Below, piece after piece: positions 8,201 to 14,059 of a stretch of 16,673 nt of DNA. The translations under genes and the position numbers were made by a program. Below the pieces are notes generated by a model. The model saw only the letters and a program-made list of their open reading frames with translations, was not told the origin of the DNA and made no database searches. Position 1 is the stretch's first letter. The number at the start of each line of letters is the position of its first letter. The stretch lies in assembly GCA_946414975.1 (NCBI GenBank), contig CAMKQS010000029.1:1-16673 (forward strand), read 5' to 3'. The stretch comes from an uncultured Caryophanales bacterium (GTDB taxonomy: Bacteria; Bacillota_I; Bacilli_A; RF39; UBA660).

Positions 8201-10929
8201 CAAGCTACATATTGCTCATCTACCCACCTTGCAATAATTGTTGTTGTTGTATTAAATGTTGTAGAAGAGATTACTTCTGTTGTATATGTATTATCCGTAT
8301 ACCAACCTACAAAATTATATCCTGTTTTTTCCGGAATTGGTAAATCACCTATTGCTGATCCAGGTGGGAATGTAACACTAGTTGGACTTACACTTCCTCC
8401 ATCTACATCAAAATTAACAGTTATATCATCTAATTCTTCCCATTTTGCAATAATTGTTGTTGTTGTATTAAACACTGTTGAAGAAGTTACTTCTGTTGTA
8501 TATGTATTATCGGTATACCACCCTACAAAGTCATAACCTATTTTTGATGGTATTGGCAAATCTCCAATTGCAAGTCCAGAAGCTTGTGTTTTACTAGTTG
8601 GACTTACTTCTCCCCCATCAGCATCAAATGTAATAGTAACATTTTCAATCCATTTTGCGTAGAAATCTGTATTTTGATTTATTACTGTTTCTGATGTAGC
8701 AGGAATTGTAAGATTCTCATCTTGATACCAACCATCAAAAGTATATCCTGTTCTCTCTGGTGTTGGAAGATTTCCTACTTCATGTCCATGATAAACTGTT
8801 ATTGTATTTGGACTTACACTTCCACCATTTGCATGAAGTGTTACTGTAGCACCATCAGTCCAATGAGCATAAAATCTAATATCTCCATCAATTATAGTAT
8901 TTGAGTTAATCTTAGAACCATTAACTGGATCGGTATACCAACCAATAAATGCATATCCCGGTCTAGTAATTGTTGGTAAATCACCAATTTTTTTACCAAC
9001 ATTAGCATCTTGTTCAAATGATGGTTCTCCAGTATAATTAGGATCAAATGTTACTTTTGCTGTTGGAGATAGTTTGATATACATATTACTTAATGTACCT
9101 ATAAATAATCTATCCGCAACAAGTGCTGATTCATCTTTTGGAGCACCACCAAACCAAGTTGTTAAATCAAAAACTGGATTGTATTGATTTAAATCATTTA
9201 ATTTAGTTTTTTCACCATCATTTATACTATAGTAAATAGAATTACTTATTCTATATATTTTTACATTTTGTACAGATGAGGATGCAATTGTATACTCAGC
9301 ATTACTACTTTGTGTTTCTCTAGACTGTAGTAAAAAATTATTTGTAGCATCTTTTTTTCTAAACGTAAATCCTGGATATCTATTTACTATTTCTGCTTTT
9401 GAGTGAACTAATGTTGCTCTATTTATATTATCAGCTGAATTATAACTTACGATAGTAAATCCCACTTCAAAATCTTTATCGTGATTTATTGAATTATATA
9501 AACCTACTTGAGTATCTATGTATTTTTTTGAAGATAAAGAACTTCCTGTATAATCAATATTTGATCCTGTTGGATTAATTGTACTAATACAATCTCCATT
9601 TTCACCATTTACAATACCTGTTGATGTAAAAGAACACTCTCCTGGTATATAGAATACATAATCTAATGGCACTTGTTTAGGTACCCATTTAGCATATCCA
9701 TTAATATTACCTGTTACAATAGTATTTTGTGTAATTTCAGTTGTATAATCTTCATTGTCTGTATACCATCCAGAAAAAATATAACCAAATTTTGTTGGGG
9801 TTGGAAGTGTGTCTAATCTTTCACCTTCCCATTTCTCAAAAGAATACTCGCTTGGCATTCCATCCTGAGAATCAAGATTTATAGTATATTTTTTCTTCTT
9901 GTTAAAATCTTCAATTCTATTAGATGGAATTTGAATAGTAGGTCTAACTGTATTTTTACTATCTGTATCAGCAACCGAAACAGAGAGCTGTTCTGTATGA
10001 ATTCTATAATGTGTATTCCCTTCGGCAGCTAACCATATACCTGCTCTACCTAAACTACTAGATTGATACCTACTATTTTCTAAATAGAAGCGGCAATTTT
10101 CAAATTTATTTCCTCCTGATTCAGAACCACAAGCTGCAGCTAAATCCTCTCGTGTAATAAATCTAGTAATATTACCATTCATTTCAATAAGAGCTGGATT
10201 ATCCCAAGTCGCAGATGTAGGTAAATAATCACTAGCATCTCCGTATAAATAATTGGTTCTTGAAGGAGATGAATCCATTTGCCCTAAATCATCAAAACTT
10301 GTATAATGAACCAATACAGAATTTTCAAATTCATCTGTTGTCCCATAATGCCTAACGTAATAAAATCTTTCAGTCTGAGGATCCCATGTATCATCATCGT
10401 TTACATCGCAATCATAAGCATCTCCGACAATAGGGCTAATAGAACTTGGAATTGTTCCATAATAGATAGTATCATTAGCGTGATAACCACCGCCAGATCC
10501 TGAACACGCTCCACCTTGAGCACAAGTTTCACTGTGTAATGTACCAGTTACAGCCTTTTTACATACTATTTTAATCCAATGTGCATAATAATCAACAGTT
10601 GTTCCCGTTACCACTGTATTCTCATCAATTTTTTCTCCACCTGTTGGTTCAGTATACCATCCATCAAAATTATAATCATCTCTTGTTGCTTCTGGTAATT
10701 GTCCAATAGTCGTACCTGATTGAACAGTTCTTGTCTCATCTTCAGAATCAATTACTCCACCATTAGCCTTAAAATTTACTGTAACCGTTCCAGAAGCATC
10801 CAAAATACTTAAATCAATCTTATCCCCTTTTTTTTCTCTATAAATAGAAAAAGTCCCACTAACAATGGCATAGAAAGCAACAACAAAAGCAAAAAGAATC
10901 AAAAATTTTTTATGCTTCTTTAATTTCAT
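5209..10929 (-). CDS. Giant InlB-repeat surface protein with C-terminal tyrosine phosphatase domain
   Basis: A 1906-residue exported protein. Layout by approximate residue: membrane/signal segment 8-27 with GTFSIYR at 25-31; InlB B-repeat 48-118; module A 119-340; repeat 347-416; LamG-like jelly-roll 417-623; four InlB repeats in tandem 624-905 (each with a GY-x-F-x-GWYT-type core); right-handed beta-helix 906-1213 of the pectate-lyase-like type, rich in GGT(V/I)NI(Y/L)GG turns; seventh repeat 1214-1284; module B 1285-1510; phosphatase about 1650-1906. The phosphatase has NVRDLGG near 1664-1670, YDLRTPGSD near 1716 and the P-loop HCRIGADRTG with C1795 and R1801, as in the Y_phosphatase3/DSP-like family. 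Modules A and B each carry a DxNxDxxxD Ca-binding-type loop and a GVRP/TVRP ending. No LPXTG signal is present. The ATG follows AGTGAGGTATAG, 33 bp after the previous gene. Catalysis outside the cell, and its substrate, are inferred or unknown. Confidence 0.88.
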   Translation of the reverse strand: MKLKKHKKFLILFAFVVAFYAIVSGTFSIYREKKGDKIDLSILDASGTVTVNFKANGGVIDSEDETRTVQSGTTIGQLPEATRDDYNFDGWYTEPTGGEKIDENTVVTGTTVDYYAHWIKIVCKKAVTGTLHSETCAQGGACSGSGGGYHANDTIYYGTIPSSISPIVGDAYDCDVNDDDTWDPQTERFYYVRHYGTTDEFENSVLVHYTSFDDLGQMDSSPSRTNYLYGDASDYLPTSATWDNPALIEMNGNITRFITREDLAAACGSESGGNKFENCRFYLENSRYQSSSLGRAGIWLAAEGNTHYRIHTEQLSVSVADTDSKNTVRPTIQIPSNRIEDFNKKKKYTINLDSQDGMPSEYSFEKWEGERLDTLPTPTKFGYIFSGWYTDNEDYTTEITQNTIVTGNINGYAKWVPKQVPLDYVFYIPGECSFTSTGIVNGENGDCISTINPTGSNIDYTGSSLSSKKYIDTQVGLYNSINHDKDFEVGFTIVSYNSADNINRATLVHSKAEIVNRYPGFTFRKKDATNNFLLQSRETQSSNAEYTIASSSVQNVKIYRISNSIYYSINDGEKTKLNDLNQYNPVFDLTTWFGGAPKDESALVADRLFIGTLSNMYIKLSPTAKVTFDPNYTGEPSFEQDANVGKKIGDLPTITRPGYAFIGWYTDPVNGSKINSNTIIDGDIRFYAHWTDGATVTLHANGGSVSPNTITVYHGHEVGNLPTPERTGYTFDGWYQDENLTIPATSETVINQNTDFYAKWIENVTITFDADGGEVSPTSKTQASGLAIGDLPIPSKIGYDFVGWYTDNTYTTEVTSSTVFNTTTTIIAKWEELDDITVNFDVDGGSVSPTSVTFPPGSAIGDLPIPEKTGYNFVGWYTDNTYTTEVISSTTFNTTTTIIARWVDEQYVACVGLNCYLTLDEAIAAVPTTKVKTKVKILKDIMTTDTINITSSKWVELDIGNNTISATSGTFSLFTNTGKLDIINGKLYSSGGYIIENKSTATVNIYAGELTYNKSSDTEKKVIEIKGGTVNIYGGTLSCNSKAATINVNAGASLNVYGGKIKGINTFKGQAVYNNGGIVTISGTTYLENNSQTGTANGRAALHNNAGTINILGGTIISNNNSAVKNSGTMTIGTNDDPIDNTNPVMQGYNYGLEIASGKTVTVYDGIFKGNVNTNNKAINDESGVIVNNATIVHTNETIDNIQYDVAYLEDISVNITVNFNKNGGDTVEYNSKTLTEIGPIGNLPTATKANSEFLGWFTAGFGGERVLSTTEIDDDVTYYAHYTNTKTVCRPATVLHSSGSTEFGQIPTSPSLSAGDAFDCDVNGDGTYDATNERFYYLNKTSDGKAVLIFYNNTSQVNNNVSPVCSATAVSYAPTFTEGPNTAISELPTIAQWPNVSLYTEPRTITDESGNTVLSNYVYSGKAARFATLDEIKAATNSNLNEIANELEDYTFLLENTISYGSECRSNYWLETVNSNDGAERINGAVTAKSLGHASGNSGVRPVIEVPFDSIEGAINIVEFDTIPEAMRTYFNNVNSWNTGQDDTNYSSFNDAMTANLNNYDCAYYKNDNVTTQYGSVYCDQPNKYNTGITGNINVYEYNELTGVRSNNTVNYVFNDNGKLYNFIPGKTYYWESASDNTKKGFVRPTGERRLITIPGVNRQTRNVRDLGGLPVDTNGDGVIDGKLKYQKLYRGEKIWGLNNDGTTRAQFEKLGIYNEYDLRTPGSDIVISEEDKLANYNQNEIVHYKIDHTEFGSPATETRFNGKSYYQLSRDAAIDVMKKVVAGNDDYSIYFHCRIGADRTGTLAYLLEGVLGVPTEYRYQDYELTTFFGLRERTRYYYMKDSTNDMYKFIYLKKAIRHATLGNDEITGEENVMDWFLLEGNSTSECSDITALINQFRAKMIDYN
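8231..8566 (-). repeat. Two near-identical DNA repeats encoding adjacent InlB repeats
   Basis: The DNA at about 8231-8350 and 8447-8566 is offset by 216 bp, exactly 72 codons, and both copies begin with the same 26 bases apart from the strand. Over the first 80 bases I count about 8 differences. At protein level both encode GWYTDNTYTTEV and a Thr-rich FNTTTTIIA run. This is a fairly recent in-frame duplication, and a likely site for repeat-number change by recombination. Confidence 0.85.
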
Positions 10930-10962
10930 ATCTATACCTCACTTCCTTTTTCTATTTTTTTA

Positions 10963-11439
10963 TTAAATCCCTTGTCTAAATTCTACATCAATATCTATTT
11001 TTTGATTTGTTACCAATTGTGCGCCATTAGTAGCTCTAAATGTTAAAATATGCGTTTTTGTTTTTGTCGAATCACCATAATTTATAACAGTATTGGCATT
11101 TTCTATTGTTAAAGTTCCACTAGCCGTTGGAGTTAGATAACCGGTATTATCAATATCTACTTCAACACCAGAGGGTAAATTACTAATAATAATTTTATAT
11201 AAAACATCAACTTGTGAATTACTTTGAACTGTTAATGTATAACTATCTGTAGCTCCACCCTTATATACATTTATTGAATCTCCACTCTGACTATGATTTC
11301 TTGTTACACTCCATGTAGATGTATTAATTGAGCCATTAACAGAACCGCTAGCTCTCATTAAAGCAAAAGTATGTACTGCATAAAAAACAAGTGATATTCC
11401 TACAATCAATAACATTGATTTTATTATCTTATTTTTCAT
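10963..11439 (-). CDS. Small TasA/camelysin-like exported protein (second fibre subunit)
   Basis: A 158-residue protein with a basic start, a hydrophobic segment at about 8-22, and HTFALMRASG at 23-32. That motif parallels GTYAIYRATG in the first operon protein and is followed in both by GSI, a short gap and WSV. The rest is beta-rich with Thr/Ser/Asn, suiting the jelly-roll fold of the TasA/CalY family, and contains YTLTVQSNSQVDV and a conserved-looking LTFRATNGAQ strand near the end. AAAGGAGTATTGAT gives a strong ribosome site. The gene lies 22 bp after the signal peptidase and 33 bp before the giant. By analogy with Bacillus TasA it is probably a SipW-processed matrix or fibre subunit; the family match is by motif and context. 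Confidence 0.7.
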   Translation of the reverse strand: MKNKIIKSMLLIVGISLVFYAVHTFALMRASGSVNGSINTSTWSVTRNHSQSGDSINVYKGGATDSYTLTVQSNSQVDVLYKIIISNLPSGVEVDIDNTGYLTPTASGTLTIENANTVINYGDSTKTKTHILTFRATNGAQLVTNQKIDIDVEFRQGI

Positions 11440-11461
11440 ATCAATACTCCTTTCACTTTTT

Positions 11462-11911
11462 TTACTCCTGTTCTTTTATCTTTTTATTAAAAAATGTACT
11501 TAATAAATATAATCCTAATAATCCACAAACTATAAAATATTTAAACTTTATTAAGAAATTTAATATTCCTCCATGATATATTACTTTTCCGACTATACTA
11601 GATACTTTTATCTCTTCATCTGCAACGTTATTAGCATCACCTTTAGTAATAACTTTATTTTTATTTTTCTTTATAATTCTATGAGTAACATAGTATCCAT
11701 CTTTTTCATATGTAACTACATCTCTTACTTTATAGTCACTTTTTTTTATAATTAATATATAATCACCAACATGAATATCATCTTCCATAGAGCCTGTTTT
11801 AACTTCATATATTTCAGCTATCTTTAATAATCTTAATAAAAAATATAGTCCTAATATAATAATAGAAATAATAAATATAACATCAAATATTATTTTAAAT
11901 ACTTTATTCAT
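11462..11911 (-). CDS. sipW: SipW-type signal peptidase I (ER-type)
   Basis: A 149-residue membrane protease with helices at about 5-26 and 118-138 and the active site between them on the outside. The nucleophile is S41 in KTGSMEDDI. The general base is His rather than Lys, H77 in YVTHRII, and Asp follows in KGDANNVADEE (D92/D98). Ser-His-Asp is the mark of ER-type signal peptidases, of which SipW of Bacillus is the model; ordinary bacterial SPase I uses Ser-Lys. In Bacillus, SipW matures TasA and TapA. Here the gene sits among two TasA-like genes, and its ATG overlaps the stop of the PASTA gene by one base (TAATG). Dedicated processing of the neighbouring exported proteins is a strong inference. 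Confidence 0.88.
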   Translation of the reverse strand: MNKVFKIIFDVIFIISIIILGLYFLLRLLKIAEIYEVKTGSMEDDIHVGDYILIIKKSDYKVRDVVTYEKDGYYVTHRIIKKNKNKVITKGDANNVADEEIKVSSIVGKVIYHGGILNFLIKFKYFIVCGLLGLYLLSTFFNKKIKEQE

Positions 11912-13140
11912 TATATACTCTCTGCCTCTACATTTATTTTTAAACTATATTTAATATCACTATTTTTAGCACTATTACCAATAGCAGTATCATTTAAATC
12001 GTTATCTCCAACCCATTTCCATTCCAAATAATATGTCTCAGACTTAGTACTGTTTAAAGTCATATTATTTATACTTAATTGATTATATGAAACATATTCA
12101 TCTACTAAATATGTATTTCCTTTTTTTAGTTTATATTTTATATTCATATTATATTCATTTTCTTCATTAAAAGAAATTTTATATTTTAAATTATATTTAG
12201 TTCCGTTATTAACCGTGAATTTATAAGTTCCAGTACTTTCAGGAGCAATTTTTCCATTAACTTTAGATATCTTCAATGAATCTTCAAAAACATTTAAATT
12301 CACGTCATCATGCCATTTTACTTTATCATTATCACTAACATAAAAGTCATCTTCTAACTCTGGTTCTGTTTCAGAATCTGAACCTGGATTAGATTCCGGT
12401 ATATTACTACTACCTTGATTGCTATTATTACTGTTATTAGATTTATTATTTTTACTTCCTTTAGAAATATAAATAATTATTACCTCGTCACTATTTATAA
12501 GTTCTTTAATAGGTGCGCCACTTTTTATAGATTGATTAACAATTGTTCCTGCCTCTTTATCAGAATCAACATAAACATATTTTATTTTTACATTATTTGC
12601 AATACTATCAAGCCATTTTTCTACATTGCTTATTTTCTTATCTATAAAATTTGGTAATGTACATTTATCATTTTGACTATCTTTATTACAATCTACAAGT
12701 GAACCATTATTTATAATTGTAATTACAATTTTTTTTCTACCTTTAATTAGTTCTTTAACACTTTTCCCTACAATTGATTGTTCTAAAACAACTCCATCTT
12801 TATAATCAGGATTTTCTACTAGTTTAAACTCAACATCAATATTATTTGATAATAAACTAAGCCATTTTAAAACGTCTTTTTTACTTTTCCCTACAAAATT
12901 AGGAACTAAGCATCTACTATTTTCATCATCGTGCAAACAATCTATCATTTTATCATCTTTACTGCACTTACCATCATCACATTTTATATCAATAATATTC
13001 CCCTTACCATTTTGGTTACCATTTTTCTTCTTAATTAAAGAACAATTATGTAATAACAAAATAATAATTATAATTATTAATATCACTTGAATTACTCTAT
13101 TTATTATATTACTATCATTATTTTTTTCTTGTTTAGACAT
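11911..13140 (-). CDS. Membrane-anchored protein with two PASTA-like domains and a matrix-type C-terminal domain
   Basis: A 409-residue protein. Residues 16-34 are a membrane helix almost entirely of Ile and Leu. Residues 54-77 hold cysteine pairs (KCDDGKC, DCLHDDENSRC). PASTA-like domains occupy about 78-145 (starting VPNFVGKS) and 161-228 (starting LPNFIDKK), each preceded by a C-x(8)-C loop. A Ser/Asn and acidic linker follows (229-268). The C-terminal beta domain (270-409) ends with LEWKWVGDNDLNDTAIG, a motif I associate with matrix proteins beside SipW-type peptidases. PASTA domains bind peptidoglycan, so this protein may tether the fibre to the wall as TapA does in Bacillus; that is inference. 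A longer frame begins with GTG at 13149, but that GTG overlaps the AGGAAGTG ribosome site; ATG at 13140 is better spaced. Confidence 0.75.
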   Translation of the reverse strand: MSKQEKNNDSNIINRVIQVILIIIIIILLLHNCSLIKKKNGNQNGKGNIIDIKCDDGKCSKDDKMIDCLHDDENSRCLVPNFVGKSKKDVLKWLSLLSNNIDVEFKLVENPDYKDGVVLEQSIVGKSVKELIKGRKKIVITIINNGSLVDCNKDSQNDKCTLPNFIDKKISNVEKWLDSIANNVKIKYVYVDSDKEAGTIVNQSIKSGAPIKELINSDEVIIIYISKGSKNNKSNNSNNSNQGSSNIPESNPGSDSETEPELEDDFYVSDNDKVKWHDDVNLNVFEDSLKISKVNGKIAPESTGTYKFTVNNGTKYNLKYKISFNEENEYNMNIKYKLKKGNTYLVDEYVSYNQLSINNMTLNSTKSETYYLEWKWVGDNDLNDTAIGNSAKNSDIKYSLKINVEAESI

Positions 13141-13202
13141 TTGTTTCACTTCCTAAAAATTATTCTTCTGGTTAAAATCTACAATTACTTATAAACTTTA
13201 AA

Positions 13203-13231
13203 CAAAAGAATAATAATGAATTATTCTTTTG
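13203..13231 (-). terminator. Intercistronic hairpin, probable partial terminator or mRNA stabiliser
   Basis: On the minus strand, CAAAAGAATAAT and ATTATTCTTTTG form a perfect 12-bp stem with a 5-base loop, followed by only TTTAAAG. The stem is nearly all A-U and the T-tail is short, so termination should be leaky. It lies seven bases after the stop of the first fibre gene. Such a hairpin would favour a surplus of the first transcript over the rest of the operon. Confidence 0.6.
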
Positions 13232-13237
13232 CATATA

Positions 13238-13783
13238 TTAACTATGACTAGTTAATGATTGTTTAGCAGTTAATGTTACTGGAATACTTAAAGTTGTACC
13301 TTGAGCTGCTAAGTCAGTACCATCTTTTGTATCATTATCTGATTCAGATCCAGCCCATGCAATATTAATTCTTACTGTTTTTTCCATTGCACCTTCAGTT
13401 GCAGAATAAGCAATTGTTTGCAAATCATTTCCACTAGCAAGAGTTGCAGTCATTCCAGTTGGAAGAGTAGTTGAACCTAATGTGGCAGTAAGAACTACAT
13501 CTACTTCAGATCCATCTGCATCAACAGGAATTTCAATATAACCTTCTGATCCTGGCGCGATTGTATGATTATAACCAGTTAATGTAGTCCAAGTAATATT
13601 ATTTGCACCAAAAGTATAGTTTGTTGAAGCAATATCAGTACCATCTACTTTAACAGACCAAGCTGCAGCTTTAATACTACCAGTTGCATTTCCAGTTGCT
13701 CTATAGATAGCATATGTTCCAAAGCATACTGCTAATAGTAAAACTAAAATGGCAGCTACTAGAATTTTCTTATCCCCTTTCAT
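13238..13783 (-). CDS. TasA/camelysin-like fibre subunit, first gene of the operon
   Basis: A 181-residue exported protein. Residues 6-21 are a hydrophobic signal segment, followed by GTYAIYRATGNATGSI (22-37) and AAAWSV. GT-x-A-x-(Y/F) at this place resembles SipW-dependent signal peptides (GTLAYF-type) and recurs in two other proteins of the operon. The mature part is Thr/Ala/Gly-rich with beta-strand character, including GSEGYIEIPVDADGSEVDVVLTA in short stretches, typical of TasA/CalY proteins. The frame is open back to an ATG at 13807, but AAAGGAGGTG lies between the two, seven bases before the ATG at 13783, which is therefore the start. A strong promoter, a strong ribosome site and a hairpin after the gene suggest this is the most abundant product, probably the main fibre subunit. 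Polymerisation is not shown by sequence. Confidence 0.78.
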   Translation of the reverse strand: MKGDKKILVAAILVLLLAVCFGTYAIYRATGNATGSIKAAAWSVKVDGTDIASTNYTFGANNITWTTLTGYNHTIAPGSEGYIEIPVDADGSEVDVVLTATLGSTTLPTGMTATLASGNDLQTIAYSATEGAMEKTVRINIAWAGSESDNDTKDGTDLAAQGTTLSIPVTLTAKQSLTSHS

Positions 13784-13793
13784 TTTTCCACCT

Positions 13794-13815
13794 CCTTTAT
13801 GATACATCGTAAAGG
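13794..13815 (-). promoter_or_regulatory. 5'-leader inverted repeat that can pair with the ribosome site
   Basis: In the minus-strand RNA, CCUUUA (13810-13815) can pair with UAAAGG (13794-13799), with a further partly paired inner stem. The 3' arm includes the AAAGG of the AAAGGAGGTG ribosome site for the first fibre gene. This could lower translation until opened by a protein, temperature or a small RNA. The stem is short and may simply be chance. Confidence 0.35.
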
Positions 13816-13844
13816 TTTTTTATGATTTACTACTTTACTATTCG

Positions 13845-13873
13845 AGTATACCATAAATCTATATAAAAAACAA
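13845..13873 (-). promoter_or_regulatory. Sigma-A promoter of the fibre operon
   Basis: On the minus strand, -35 TTGTTT (13868-13873) and -10 TATACT (13845-13850) have a 17-bp spacer. The predicted transcript begins near 13838, with a leader of about 55 bases before the ATG at 13783. It is the only strong promoter seen for the five-gene operon. Confidence 0.75.
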
Positions 13874-13887
13874 CATTTTTAGACAAA

Positions 13888-13907
13888 CTGTAGTTGCGCA
13901 AATATAG
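13888..13907. other. Imperfect palindrome CTGTAGTTGCGCAAATATAG with TTGCGCAA core
   Basis: A 20-bp imperfect palindrome (8 of 10 pairs) centred on TTGCGCAA (13894-13901) stands out as the only GC-core sequence in the 230-bp gap between the divergent recombinase gene and fibre operon. It lies about 15 bp upstream of the -35 box of the fibre promoter. It could be an operator for the operon or part of an attachment site of the serine recombinase. The rest of the gap is A-rich and shows nothing else. Confidence 0.35.
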
Positions 13908-14059
13908 ACCAATTATGAAGAAAAAAGAATAATAAAAAATATATATCATAAATTAAAATATGAATAAAAATAAGAAAAAAATATTTACTGAAATCATTAT
14001 TAACTATTTGATAAAAGAATTAATAACTAAAAGATAGTATGATAAGGAAGGTAATAAAT

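Noticed and set aside
5548..12657. Other rightward frames of 60-80 codons opposite the fibre operon
   Set aside because: They are antisense to clear coding regions and are rich in Ile, Ser and Tyr as expected from complementing AT-rich coding DNA.
11911..13140. Lipoprotein signal in the PASTA protein (Cys after the hydrophobic stretch)
   Set aside because: The residues before Cys are L-H-N, which do not fit a lipobox, so a plain membrane anchor is more likely.
13140..13202. Second promoter before the PASTA gene
   Set aside because: TTGTTT and TAGATT are 18 bp apart, but the -10 is poor and the -35 lies within the hairpin, so this is not reported as a feature.
13784..14038. Invertible promoter controlled by the serine recombinase
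   Set aside because: I found no pair of inverted repeats flanking the fibre promoter. One palindrome alone does not make an invertible segment.
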